Assembly: GCF_020382885.2 (NCBI RefSeq)
Contig: NC_058496.1
Span: 2,823,001-2,887,000, forward strand
DNA from: Scatophagus argus
Taxonomy: Eukaryota > Chordata > Actinopteri > Scatophagidae
DNA length: 64,000 bases
Reading direction: 5' to 3'
This document shows positions 35,725 through 48,935 of this stretch, one piece after another. The notes beneath the pieces were generated by a model. The model did no database searches, was not told the origin of the DNA, and saw only the letters and a program-made list of their open reading frames with translations. Made by a program: the position numbers and the translations under genes. How positions within the stretch are numbered: the stretch's first letter is position 1; every line of letters begins with the position of its first letter.

Positions 35725-36655
35725 TTGGGGCAGGATGTTGAATGGCTGTCATGAACGTCAGCGGCGCCGTGATTCTTAACAATCAGGAAATTTGTTTTGA
35801 GTTTCGGTTTAAACGTTACTAAATGATGACATTTTCAATTTAAACTTTTTTCTTCCAGCACCGACTGCGTTGCTGCTGTTGGACCATCGAGTCTTCAGTT
35901 GTAAAGATGTCCTCACGTCTGTCGTCTACGTTGTCAAGTCCTGTAAAACCACATGGTATCGTAAGTATAGCATGTGGCAACAGATGTGCTATTTCTTTTT
36001 AAGTAGTCAGGAACTCATTTCTCACCATTCAGATTTTATTATTATATTTTTATATCTTTATTGATGTTTGCTATCTTTGGTTCTTACATCATACCCCAAA
36101 ATAAAATGGAATTCTGTATGTCTAAAATTCATTCCGGACGGGTAAAAATTAAATCACTGATGTGTTTTCCTGGATTTGTAACTAAGAAAGCAAAAATCAT
36201 CAATATAGTTGTAACTGTTGAGAATTACAGTATATTCATCAGCATAATAATTATATTTGAGGCGTCTACAATTCAAAGGGAATCTTAGATGTCAAAACTG
36301 GAGTTTCCACCAGTCAGCATGGCAACATGTCAGGATCGGTTGATATGTTGGACATATTGGGAATGTGTATTTGAAATAAGAAGTTACATTTGGAAATGTG
36401 GAAATTCAATTTTAGATCTGATATTGTAATTCTTAGTAGTGAAAAGGGAATTACTAATATCAGTGATTAAATGAAAAATATCTGTAAAACAATTTTTACG
36501 AAATTGAAATGTAATCCCTACATGTGAAAATACTAAAATTGTTTCACAGCTCTCTTCAAAATCACACCTTCACTAACAACCAAATCACACTTTCAACACT
36601 TTCTTTTAATGTACCAATATAAGGCCTTGTGGTTAAAACGTAAACAAAAGAAGTG

Positions 36656-36714
36656 TCACTAGATGGCAGCGGGGTGCTTTGCAACATCATTATTTCAGTG
36701 GCGCCATCTAATGG
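36656..36714. promoter_or_regulatory. Pair of oppositely oriented CTCF-like motifs
   Basis: TCACTAGATGGCAGC on the plus strand (36656-36670) and CCATTAGATGGCGCC on the minus strand (36700-36714) each differ from the CTCF core consensus by one position. They face each other 29 bp apart, between the ends of two convergent genes. Function is inferred only. Confidence 0.35.
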
Positions 36715-37569
36715 ACATGTCATGCAGCTGCATTACTCCTGCAACAGATGTGGGGATACTGAATACTGTTATTAAACACGTTATTTAACTTCTGTCAAGC
36801 TCAGGTTATTCTGTCACATGACCTGCAGTCATCGCCTTCATGTCTGATCTGGACTCTGTATAAAACACAAACCGGCTCCATCTGCTAATCTTCACGTATT
36901 TCATCAATCGCATATTTCTCCCGACATTCCTCAGACATTCCAAGAAAAAATGAAAATAAAAATAATCGCATCAGAGTGTCCAGTGCTTAGCTTTATTTAA
37001 GTACATTCACAAGTTTTCAGTCAGACTTGTTCATAGCGCAGAACGTAGTGTAAAGACATTTATTATTTGTACCAGAAATAACTAATGAAAACCTAAGATA
37101 CCAAATGTTTAAACACATTTAACATTTTACAGCAATGCCACCATAATTCAAGAAAATATAATATGAAATGCTGGAGTGCTTGTTCCTTTTAAATTAACAG
37201 TACTACTGTGAAATATTCACACATACAAAATAATTACATTTATCAAAAAAAAAAAAAGACTTCAAGAACATCTGTCAACCTCCTGTCCCGTCTAGTAATT
37301 CCACTTGTGCTTGTGAAGACAGATGTGTAGTTTTCCACATGTTGAGACAGGAAGGTTGACTCTCATTGTCCACTCTTGCTTTGCTCAGAAATATTGCACA
37401 ACTGTGTGTTGCTGTCTTCAGTCCCACTGGTCCGTTTCTGATTGAGGTACATAGTTAATGATTTCCATGCATGACTCTTTGCTATCGGTCCTTTTCTGTG
37501 ACCACCCTTGTTCAGTTTGTTGCAGAGGTATTTACTCGTCAGAGCTCGAAACAGTTTTGTCATCAGTGT

Positions 37570-40500
37570 TCAGAAACGGTCAATTCGCACCTCTTTCTCC
37601 TCCAGTTTGTCATCTGTCATCCTCAAATTTTTGCTTTCGTGATTGGTGGGCGCCGAGTATGGCTCCTGTTTTACCTCACTGTCTTCATAGCTCTTGTTAT
37701 CGTAGACTTCTATCCTGTTGTTTCCCATTTCTAGCTGCTGCTTGGCCTTTTCTTTGTCCCGCTGGAGCTGCAGCAGCACTGCCTTATTCACATCAGGGCC
37801 TGAGAAAAGGAAACGTTTGACATTTGAAAATTTTTAATCCATTTCATAGTGGCTCTTCAAATCTCTGTGTTGCATGCATGAGTGGGCACCTGCAAAGTAC
37901 ATACCAAAGTAGCTGAGCAGCACGGGGAGGAATATGAGTCCATGAGCCAACCCCAACAGCGTAATGATCAGGTTCAATCGGAAGAAGAAGATCTGGATGA
38001 GTTGAGCTTTGGCAAACGCCAGCACAAGGATGCCTGGCAGGTTGGTCATAGCAACACCAGCAAACACCTACAGGGTACAAAATCAACATATCTAACTCGG
38101 ACAGCTCTTGCTGCATGTGGACGTTTATACAGTATGCGGTGCTACCAGTCCGTGTTGATTTCCCTGAGCTTTGCTTTAAGCTTCATTAACACTGTCTCTG
38201 CTCTGCGTTGCCTTATAGTTTCTTACCGCGCTGCCCATGTTGGCCGTAGCCTCCTTAGCTCTTTCTACACGTGTGGGTTTAGTGCTGAGTGCAAAGGATC
38301 TTGTCATATGAGACACAAACTCGACAGAGATGCCCACCGCCTGCAAACAACACAGAGAATTAGTAAGTCAGTAGAGTACGAAGTTAATTATTGTTTAAAG
38401 ATCGAAAGAAATTGTTATTTGTACATATCAAAAGTGAGAACAGATTAATAAAGAATGATCAAAATGCATGCAGCAGAGGTTATCTTCACAAAGTTAAGAC
38501 ATACCGTGACCAGGTTGATGAGGGCCACCGCGTTATAATCGATGCCCCACAGCGTCATGATGCCCACAGTGTCCACGATGATCATGATTATGGTGATCAG
38601 GTTGAGCAGACCGGAGAGCAGATCCAAACCCAGCAGCAGACAACACACCACAAAGGTCGGCAGCAGACATAGAGCGATGTTGAAGAGTCCCTCTGGCACA
38701 ATGGTCAGGTACTGCTCATAAAACACATTTGTCACCCTGGAAAGCAGGAGGTAAGAAAATACCGGTCAGAAACTACTGATGGTTGAACAACCTTTTGCAC
38801 ACAAGGGAAGATGAGATGAAGGGCTTCGGGAAATAAAAGTACGTACGTGTAAGGGAAAACTTCAAAGTCAGGTGAGGTGCCGGGGATTTGCCTCATGCCT
38901 AAGGTGATGTTGTGGGCCAGCTCTCTGGCCTTCAGCAACGCAGCAGTGAACTCCTGAGAGTTGGTTAAAGGTGTGTGGTAAGCCATGAACCGAGAGGCTG
39001 GCAAAACAGAGGGGGGAAGAGTCACTTAGTGTACCATTGCCATTAGAGGAACACAAGATTTTTGGCAACTTTAAGATGATTTGAGATCACTTACCTATGA
39101 TTTCCCCACCCTTACCTATTACCACAGCTTTGTCATAGGCCCCAAGACCTCTGAGAAGATAAACAATAAGCAGTGAGTTTGTTTTTATGCTTTTGTGTGT
39201 ATGTACACACACGTACAGCTAAGATACACACCCTTTGGGGCACTGCAGGTCAGGCCGGTTACCCAGGAAGTCAGGGAGGTAGCGGTTGAAATTTGTGACA
39301 TTGGGCCTGAAGACACCATTATGGGCAAAGTTCATACACTTCTTCCTACAGATTCCAGGAGCTATTGAGAAAGCAGGGTGTGTGTTAATAGAAGAAGGGT
39401 CTTTCATCACATGAGGACATTCACAGTAAATGTGATGTTTTCTCAGAAGTGGTTATCACCTTCGCTTGCAGGACAGAACTGCCCTGTGTTTGGACCATTG
39501 GTGTACAGACGGCAACATCCGGATCCAGGGTTCAGCCAGTCGATGTAATCATCTACCCAGGAGTTACTCGGAATAGCCAAGTAGGATCTACAGACCATCA
39601 GATGGTTAGAGGAAGGAAGTGTTAAAGAATAAGACTGATGCTACGAGGCTGAGATGTAAATCAGGTCAAAATTATATAGTGTTGTTTCTTTAAAAGTCTC
39701 AGTAATTTTCTTGAACAGCTGGGCATTGTAGTTTTCAGCAAACGTTATCTTGCATCACATGAAGTGCATTTGTCGGGAACTATTTTCAGCTGTGGATTAA
39801 CACACATTTGGTACTTGTTACTGAGTATTTACAGCAGCAGAATGGTGTTTGTGGGATTGATTCAAAGAAATCTGCAATGCCCAGTTTAACCGACACAAAG
39901 AAAAAAATCATCCGGTGCAACTGTGTGACTTTTGGGTGTGTCTTTAATAGTTTGTGAACAACAGTGGAGCTCATGACACAGGGGTGCAAGCTATATTTGG
40001 GAAATGCACATAAACTTTCCTGCTGATCGTTTGATGAAAAGGTCCTTACAGCTCCCATTTCTGTTGCCCCGTTAGCTTAGTTTAGCACAAAGACCGGAAA
40101 CACAGGGACGCAGTTAGCTAGCTGTACAGACTGATGGTCGTGTCAGTATTCTCATCTACCTCTCTGCAGCAAGGCAAAGTGGCACATCTCCCAAAATGTT
40201 ATTGAGAATAATATAATAAATGTAATACATTCTTCTCATAGCAGCATTGCTTTATCAGCCTTATGTTCTCCACTTTTATACAACACTGTAACTTTGGAAA
40301 ATCCCCCTTATATAAGAACAGGTTTGCTCTGTGCCAGTAAGCAACCGATAATGCTAACGATATACGAGCTCTTATCTCCAGGAAGCAAAAGTGTGTTGTT
40401 AATTTTAATCCCTCTGTCTCACATTGAGGTAATATAACTCGGTGGATTAATTTATGCATCCCAAGTTATCTGTCTGGTGGAAAACATAATATAATTTGAG

Positions 40501-43500
40501 ACTTTTATTACTCCAACTAATTAGCCTCGCTGTAACCACACTCAGTGGTTTGAAGAGAACATCAGCAACTCTGTTTGTTCATCTGAACAGTAACTACAGG
40601 GGATGTTTTGGTTTTGCCTGCCTGGCACAATCAGTTAGAGGCACCTTTTATCTGCTAAGTGTCATTCATGTAACTGAGTTTATCATTAACTCGTGTGATT
40701 ACCTGATAGTTAGTATGTAAGAGGTTGCTACTATGATATCAGTGGGGTCAAGGCTCTGTCGGTGTAAAATAATGATTTGAAGGACAAAGGCAGAAAACCA
40801 CTCTTCGCTGTACTGAACAAGGGAACATGCTGTTAGAACCACAACTGAAAATGCTTATTTTCTCTTGTACAGATAATGAAAGTGGACAAACTTACAGTTC
40901 CGGGTGGTCTGTGGCGTACTGGATCTTCTGGGTTAGCGAGAAGTGATCACAGCCCACGCTGGAGCAGACTGCATTCATGCCCTCCACAGTGGTGAAGTTG
41001 AAGCCCCTTTTCGTCACAAAATAAACAGGGACCCCAACCTCAAAGTATTTGTACAGGTACTGGAAATATTCCAGCATATAGGAGCCCTGCACCAAAAACA
41101 GAATAATCTGTGTGAGATTACGTTGAAAGAGGAACGCACAGGTGTTCATAGAAGAGTAGTGCTTACTGACCTGAGGCATGGCCAGCTCCTGATCCAGGCC
41201 CACAGTCACGTTAAGCATGAGGAATAAGGATCCACAGAATATGAAGATGAAAACCACCATCTTAAGAGAACATGGGACAGAAGTTATTCAACAATTATTC
41301 ACTTAAAACACCTCTGTGCAAATTCTCTTTTTATGAGAGCATCAACTTTAATGTTAATTAGTTAGTGTTAGTTTCACTGCATTTTAAGGTTGTAGCTTTA
41401 CCACTATGATCCTGGTGTAATACTTCAACAGGACAGGGGCGTAGAATTTCCTCATGAAGGGCAGCAGGAAGCCCTCGTGTGGCTTGTTGGGACGCTCAGT
41501 TGACACTTTAACACAGCAGATCAGATCACAGCGGTTGCTATCCTGGCGCCGGGCGTCCAGGGACAGCAGCGCCACAAAGGCTGTCATCTGGAGGACGAAG
41601 TCCATGAGCACAGCCATGGCAGCATACAGAGCAAAGGACTTCACTGCTGGCATGGTGGACAAGGCCCCTTTGATAGCAAAACAGACACAAATAGAGATTA
41701 AAGTGCTGTATAGAGACACAATGTATGTGCAAAGAATCGTATTGCAGTCACCTCTTTAACAATGCCAGTCTTACCTGTTTGTTCATGCGCTTTTTTTTTC
41801 AAAAACTTAAAACAATGCAACGGTTCCTACCTAAAAAGAAGCAAACAGACTCAGAGAGGCTGCACAAGAGCATGCTGGGAGCCACATTTCCAAGGACGCG
41901 ACCGATCTGCTCCTCTCGCTTCTCTCCGGGTCTCCTCATATCTCTCTGCAAGGAAGGAAGGGTCAGATGTGAGATCTTAGTCAGATCTTCAAAAATCTGT
42001 GGCTCTGTACATTCACAGTGCCCAGTGATATGCGCACCTGATACTCCAGGACAAAGATGAAGATGTTGTCAGCTCCAACAGCGAGCACAAGGAAAGGCAC
42101 AACCTGCAGAATGACCAACGAGGAAGGGATCCCGATCCAAGAGTAGAAGCCCATGGAGGCCAGGACCGAACAGCCGACCACCAGGATCCCACCCAGACCC
42201 ACCAGAAACTTGGAGTCAACCTACAGCACACAGAGATAAGAATCCAGATGTACAATCAACTCAGTGAACCTTTGCAGTGCTGCATATCTTTTGCTGTGCC
42301 ATGTTTTCTGTATTGTTTATCTTCATAGGCAATAAACCTGCATGTTTCACTGCAAAGATAAGCAACGTGCAGGTGACACAGCCATACTTCAGTTTTTCCT
42401 CCGATGACGAAATTTACATCATACGGACTCTATTGGACCCTTGAGCGCGAGCGGATGCAGAAATTATAGTAATTATACAATTATAATTTTGGCTTTTGGC
42501 GTGAGGCTGTCTATGACTCAACCAGGCTTGGAGCTTGATGTTAACATGCTGACATGCTTTAGCACAGGGGTCGGCAACCTATGGCTCGTGAGCCAGATGT
42601 GGCTCTTTTGATGACTGCATCTGGCTCGCAGACAAATTTTAGCTGACATTTCTTAACACGATGATTAATTAATAATTCTACAGTCGTTTTAAAGTAAAAC
42701 ACCCATCTTCTAGCGCTTATCCCGCGCAGGGCGGCGGGTGGCTGGGGTCTGTCGATCACAGGGCGGTACAGGGGGCTCGACACCAAAACTCTATTTTCAT
42801 TGGACAATACGGTAGCCTACGACACGGGTCGTTGTAAGGTCAAGAAGTAAACTTCCCTCCTTTTAATCAGGTAGTCAGCTAGCTAGTTTATGTGGATGAA
42901 GATTTGGAACGACCTGCGCGATGGCGAGCAGAGCTGGCGAGTAAACACAAGTGGACTACTGGACAAGTGGAAAAAACTTGGACCCGAAGACCTGATTGTC
43001 AAAGACTGGAACGCGCTCCCGGTCGCGTACTTGACCACGTTTGGCTGTGCGTATGTGAGCAGTCTTTCTCACATCTGAAAAACATAAAGACGAAGCTACC
43101 ATTAACGGACGGAAGCCTCAACGCCTGCATGAAGCGTAACCTCACCACGTATCAACCGGACTACAAGGCCGTCAGCAAAACCATGCAGCCCCAGAAGTCG
43201 CATTAATGGTAAGAAGTATTTCATTTAGAGACGCGTTATACTTTAAAAACGTTGGTCTTACTTTCACGCATTAAGTTGTATTCAGTGTTGGTAAATATTA
43301 TATGGCTCTCACTGAAATAAATTTTAAAATATTCGGCTTTCATGGCTCTCCCAGCCCAAAAGGTTCCCGACCTGTACCTGCTAAAGTTTAGCAGGTACAG
43401 TGTTTACTCTGTTCACCATAGTTTAACATGGTAGGAGGTGGATCACTAAAAGTGAGAATCTTCTGGGGACCAGGAAAAAAAATGGTCCGATAATTGTTGA

Positions 43501-46500
43501 TTAGTTTGGACCTAAGTGGTGGACCGACCAACAACAAGAGGCTAAAGAAGCTGAGTGTTGTTCATTACTGCATTATAATAAAGGTAGACATTAATCTCTG
43601 AGGTCTTACCAGAATGCGTTTCCATGAAGAGTACTCCCCCAGTGCCACAGCAATGTAAACAAAGATTACAGCATAGCTGATCATGAAGATGGGGATATCC
43701 TCAGCTGTTGTCCGATTAATCTCATCCTCCAGAGACCTCTGTAGACCGAGCCGGAGAACAGAGGGAAGAGGAGGATTAACGTTAAAATAATAAGGTGACA
43801 AAAAATGGGAGGACAACTAAACATGCAGGTCAGCAACAGATTTTCACTATACCTCAGCCATGTATGCGAAAGTAAAATTGGTTGAAGGGTTTTTCTGATA
43901 GGCCTGGACAATTTTAAGAAACTCTTTCTCCCACTGCATAGCCACTTTGAACTTGGTGTTGCCGCGAGGATAGTTGTTGAGGGAGAAGGTCAGGATGAAT
44001 GCCTCCGCATTGGTGAAGTCGTCATCTGAGAAGAACAAGACAAGAAAGGTGCAGTTGAGTCGCCTGTTTGTGTTTGTCGCTCTGGAATTTAATGTGCTGA
44101 AGACAGTGCTGAAAGTCACTCACTCTCATAGCCTCCCACAGCCAAAAAGGGGAAGACTGGAGCTCCATAATCAGCCATGCAGCTCATTCCTAAATCAGTG
44201 ATGTCCTTGAAGGACAGGGGAGAGCTTGAGATACAAGAGGAGAAGGGAAGGTTAGGTTAATGTACCTGAGCAACTATGGAGGAAGCAGCGCTGATTTGAA
44301 ATTCATTTGGTCAATCCTTACTTGAAGCAGTAGATTAAATGGTCCCTCCAGTCCACCTCTTTGGTCACTCCCAGCTCTGTCATGTTCACCTTATCGTTAA
44401 TGTTCTTCAGACTGTTCTGGAAGTACTGTGGCAAGCTGTTGACTGCACAGTCCGTCAGGGAGGGGTTGGTGGGGTTCAGAGGTGCAAAACACACATCCTT
44501 CAGGCTTGCAGTGCGGTTCAGATCCTCTGACCAGAACTCAATGTTCTAAAAATGACATAGAAGAGGTCTAAGTCAAAATAATATTGTGAGCTTTTGCAAA
44601 TGCTTTCAGCTTTCATTATGGACTCTTTACTTGTATTGTTTGTTGGAGCTCCAGCAACTCAAGGATGAGATCTTTGGATACAATTCCACTGAAGTTCTGT
44701 TGTCCAAACAGCAAAGAGTCATAAGTGTGGCCTTTTCTGCCTGGTGCTGTCAAGATCAGCTGGTTTGTCCTGAAGAAGGGGTCAAAGTGTGTGTCGTGGA
44801 AGTCTTTCTCCTGGCGGGCACGGCTGTTGGGAGCAGACCACAGCTCGACTGGGTCAGTGGTGAGCTCAATGGACTTGAGGCCAGCGGCAAAAACAGACAC
44901 AACTACAGCTGACAGCAGGAGCACCTTGAATGAAGATTAGATATTGACAGATATTAACAAAAAAGACATTTCCTCTTCATCTGACTGGCAACCTTTTTCT
45001 CCCAGAAGCAAACATTGTGCAAAGTTTTAATCTGTTAAAAAAATGTTATAAAGTCTGAGGTGAGACTAACCAAGAGCGGATAAGTGGCCATGAGGGTTCC
45101 CCAAATCCGAAACAGTGAGCCCAGGAAAGCTTGAGCAGCCAAGCTGTTCTTCTCAGTGCATATCACCTCTGAAGGATGAATATTTCGCTCAGTCACATCA
45201 TTACTGTTCTGGTCTTTGCCTTTCCCTTTCCTTTCATTGTTCATTCTTCCCCCGTTCCTTATCAAGTAAGTGAGGATGAGGTAGAGAAGGAAGGCAAATA
45301 TCAGGAGACAGAATAAGATGATAGAAATAATGAGGTAGCCGTCTGTACCCAACAGTTTCAAGGGGGCAGGGGGCTCTGGCAGAGGTGGAATCTGTGGGCA
45401 GGACTCTATGCAGTCCTGGCAGGAGCAGACCTCACCTCCATTTGGTGTGGTCTCATTGCACTTCAGAGCACGTCCGTTGTAGGGAATCACACCCTCTGGT
45501 AGTCCCTGTGTGTCTCCCGCTTTCACCAGGACGAAGTCAATGTCCAGTGGAGCGAGTCCGTTACTGGAGTCTCCCTGGAAGTCATACCAATGCTGGGGGT
45601 TGCACAACTTGGCGCCGTACCGACCACACATGGTGGCGATGGCAAAGCCCCCTGTGGCTGGGATCCTCACATTTTTACAAGATTGGAAGGAGCCATCTGC
45701 GAAGGTGTCACTGAGGAATGCTTGGTAACCTAGCACAGCCTCCCTTGTCACGTTGTCCAAGTCAGTGACGTTCATGACCTTTGTGACTTTTATAGTTTGA
45801 GTCTGGTTGGGGCTGCAGGTGGTGATGCAATGCAGGTGGGCAAAGTTGTCAGCGCAGGAAGGGCAGCGGTTCAGCACAGTCTTGGACAGGGTCAGACTGT
45901 TGGCCAGTGTCTCCAGCTGATTGATGGAGCAGCAGGCGTATGTGTTGTTTATTCCACGATCCAACATTGGACACACCTGCAGCGGGAAAACAGGTGTTAT
46001 TTTATCAACTAACTCAAAGCCAAAGGAATGCTCTTAAGTACAGACAAATAAGACCTCTCTCTATCACACTTGGTTCAGTCCTGTTTTCTGCTTTACTTTA
46101 AACACTCATCCAAATCTACAAACCTGTAGAAGTTTGTTGTAGTGGTCCTCTGCGAGGGGACGAGCACGACTGTAGTTGAGACAGGGGACGATAGGCTTTA
46201 TGAGGGTACCATCCAGCAGTGGGTTTAAACCACACTCTTCATAGAAAGCACAGTAACCCTCCTCATGCTGGGCCTCTGACAGCACCTGTGTGGAGGATGG
46301 AGTTGATTGTAGTGAGGGAAACCACAAACTCAAAGACATTTCATCACTGACTCTTTATATGTTACTGTGATGTATATTATTTTGAACAAATCTAAACATG
46401 AAACCATAATATTAACTGGAAATTAAAAGAAGTTAACAGGGATATGTTCAAAAAAGCTGGCAACATGGTTTGATAAGGTTTATCATGTTCAGCACATTTT

Positions 46501-47857
46501 TAAGGAAACCCATGAATGTCATAACAGTGTTATAATGACCTATGCCATGTCGGCTACTTAACATTGGAGTTATATGACAAATGCAAAATGTTCAGGTACA
46601 CTAAAGTTCAAATATATTGCATATGTTCAAATCGACAGAACCAAACATGATTTTTATATTAAAGGAAGTCTTTAATAATTAGCTTTCCATATAGTTAGAC
46701 TTTTATCAAGACACTGTTGATATGTATGCTTAATTATCCATATGCCTCTCAGTATGAGATCTTCCTTGTCCATTGGTATTTTGAAAACTCATCTAAAGTC
46801 CTGTGCTTCTACCTACCTACCGTTTTTTTATATGTTTGTATTACTATTTCTTTATTTTAAATGATTATATTTTCCTTTTAGTTCTTTCTAAAAGAAATTT
46901 GGTCGACACTGAACTTGAATTAATCAAATGCTGCGTAGACTCTTGAAACAGATACCTAATAAAACACATTTTTAAGTTATGACAGAGTGAATTAATTTAT
47001 TGTTTACAGGGCTCATTCACTTAATGTATTATTTTTACTCTTTAGACATCAACCAAAACCAGCAACAGAAAAGCAGTAACTGGACCCTACAGCTGTACAC
47101 TATTTATTGTGGAGAATGAAAACAGACCTGAGTCGGGATAAAAGTCATGTTTAAGACATGTTTAAGAATGTCATCTTTTAAAGGTGACAGCCAGTTTACA
47201 ACCAGATCAGTTGATATAATAAATATAATTGTTCATATTTTATTAAAACTTTCATTGTTTCATTCAAGCCTAAATAAAGTCAAATCAAACAAACGTAGTA
47301 CACATTCTAACATATGAAAAGGAAAAATGCATTACAATGTGTGTTGTATTTCTCTATTTCTGTGTTTCATTTGTGTTGTATTTTGGCATTTAAGATCTTC
47401 CATACAGCTGAACTTTTTATCTGAGGCGACCCTTTGGTCTTTGTTGCCTGCATGAACCTTGTGGCAAAGCACTCAACTATCACTTTTCCTTTGACATTGA
47501 TGATCGAAATTCAACTTTTGTGTTTATCAATATCCAAACCAGTAATTAAAACTTCACTGCAACAAATTTCTTAGATCTGAAAGTGAGTGTTTTTATGTTT
47601 TTAAATTGCAAAGTCAATTACATGTCTTCTTTTACTTCTCGATCCCAGTCACAGATCATATCTTAGCGAAACCTGTGAAATTTATAAATCTGGCATTTGA
47701 AATCACGGCGATATGAGATTAACTGAACAGAGTCCACAGTGTTTTATATTACAGTACACCATTAGAAAGTCAGATACCGGCTCCCTAAGAAAGACAAATT
47801 ATTGGACCAACTTACCACATAAGTCAGAAGAATGATCAGAGCTGCAACACGGTTCAT
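37570..47857 (-). CDS. npc1l1: NPC1-like intracellular cholesterol transporter 1
   Basis: 21 coding exons, minus strand, 5' to 3': 47816-47857, 46124-46285, 45071-45976, 44631-44924, 44322-44545, 44124-44224, 43853-44025, 43610-43738, 42038-42220, 41831-41945, 41402-41667, 41171-41260, 40896-41086, 39460-39587, 39232-39361, 39095-39150, 38847-38997, 38505-38736, 38227-38340, 37905-38067, 37570-37799. All phases join, giving 1359 aa, the human length. There is a signal peptide ([19 protein letters not shown]), a cysteine-rich sterol-binding N-terminal domain ([26 protein letters not shown]), 13 expected membrane spans and a sterol-sensing domain at about residues 635-800. NPC1 was rejected because [33 protein letters not shown] and SLNNYPRG are NPC1L1-type. 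The protein takes up dietary sterol at the enterocyte brush border and is the ezetimibe target in mammals. The cytoplasmic tail has YDNKSY where human has YVNHSF. A hAT relic lies in intron 8. Confidence 0.97.
42565..43374 (+). mobile_element. Decayed hAT-family DNA transposon in npc1l1 intron 8
   Basis: Ends are CAGGGGTCGGCAACCT on the left and, read on the minus strand, CAGGTCGGGAACC on the right, the imperfect terminal repeat of a common hAT group. Inside, about 42892-43206 on the plus strand encodes the end of a hAT transposase: a region like FGCAY, then [12 protein letters not shown] and [21 protein letters not shown] (the dimerisation region), with a frameshift between them. The element is about 810 bp, so most of the transposase is gone. 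No clean 8-bp target duplication is visible. A stretch near 42705-42760 resembles another dispersed fish repeat and may be nested. Confidence 0.75.
43375..43399. repeat. Near-perfect 25-bp palindrome next to the hAT relic
   Basis: GTACCTGCTAAA is followed after one base by its reverse complement TTTAGCAGGTAC. It starts at the right end of the hAT element and lies in npc1l1 intron 8. Confidence 0.7.
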
Positions 47858-48404
47858 GATTCCTGAGATTCTCAGTCAGGGTCATCAGTTTGACGGAAAA
47901 AAAGAGTTTATTTCAATCACCGCTGCCCTGTTGAAAGGTACATTAGACAAAGTGGGACAGTGAGAGGTGCTGTGTGGTGTCTGAGTTGTCCTCTCTTATT
48001 GTCTCTGACTACCAGTCTGTCCAACACTGTTAGGAATGTGGAGGGAGAAACATCACAACATGCCCAGCATCTTCACTTCTGTGACGTTCAGCCCCTCTAA
48101 TCTGGTGTGATATGACGTCCGGCCAATCGCAGCTATGGATGATCAATTCCTCTGACTGATAATTAACAAGGGAGATATTCTGATAGAGTTGCTGAGGAGA
48201 TCCAAAGCAGTGGGGAGAATCCAAAATAACAACCGCACCCAGTTTTCCACCTGAGTCATAGACTTTTTCTGACCCTCAGCAACTGTTAGAGTTTCTGTTA
48301 AGAAGTTGACTTGAGAGTTTAGAAGAGAAGGGGGAGTGTAGAGTTTCTGCTATGCCTGAATCAGATCAGTCCGTGTAGGACAGGATATAGCATGTAGGAT
48401 AGTT

Positions 48405-48935
48405 TTTGTTGTTGAGGCAGCGTATGTCACAAACACTCAAAGTACAGCACACCAGCAGTGGGCCCGAACGTGACCTTTAGACCATCATCCTAAGGTGTGT
48501 GCAGGCTATCTGATCTGTAAGGTGCAGAGAGGGTCCTGTCGTGTTCCGAGTACACTTCTGCCTGTCTTTATTTTTTAGTCAGTTTTGTGCACAAGTCTTA
48601 CATCGAATGCAGTGACAGCCGGAAGACGGTAGCAGGCCATCATGCCAAGACCACACGCACAATCACTTCCCATCCTATAATCCAAGAACAAGTTTGTAAT
48701 TGACGTCGTTATAACATGTCAAGGTCACCGCTGAGATAAAAAGTTGAACTACTGCAATCAGGGTGAAGGTGCATCAGCATGTCAATTTGTGATAAACAGA
48801 GATGGGAAAAAAGACAAGAAGAAGCGGGGCAGATACGGGGTGATGCTCTTTGTTCTTGCTGATAAGTCACGACTGCACACCAAAACCTGCAACGCTCTGC
48901 AGTGTCTTCACATCATAAAGGTAGAATCTTGTGAC
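48405..48935 (+). repeat. Left arm of a large imperfect inverted repeat
   Basis: Matches 49900-50455 in reverse orientation. Shared blocks in order are TTGTTGTTGA, CAGCACACCA, GAACGTGACCTTTAGACCAT, AAGGTGCAGAGAGGGTCCT, CAATTTGTGATAAA and GACAAGAA with GGGGCAGATA, then AAAGGTAGAA. The middle of the arm (about 48545-48740) aligns poorly with its partner. Confidence 0.65.

Larger units (their letters stand above)
35641..37569. other. Convergent intergenic region between rictor and npc1l1
   Basis: It holds a (TG)n microsatellite (35693-35720), AT-rich unique sequence with no recognisable gene, a pair of CTCF-like motifs (36656-36714) and the npc1l1 3' UTR. On the minus strand AATAAA occurs at 37059-37064 and 36992-36997, so npc1l1 transcripts probably end near 36970-37050. 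Confidence 0.55.

Noticed and set aside
37882-38448. 188-codon plus-strand frame
   Set aside because: Runs antisense through npc1l1 exons 19-20 and their introns; no independent evidence.
42890-43206. Open frames inside npc1l1 intron 8 as a host gene
   Set aside because: They are frameshifted pieces of a hAT transposase bounded by its terminal repeats.
37570-47857. npc1l1 as NPC1
   Set aside because: Motifs such as [16 protein letters not shown] and [12 protein letters not shown] and the YDNKSY tail are NPC1L1-type; NPC1 ends with a di-leucine lysosomal signal, absent here.
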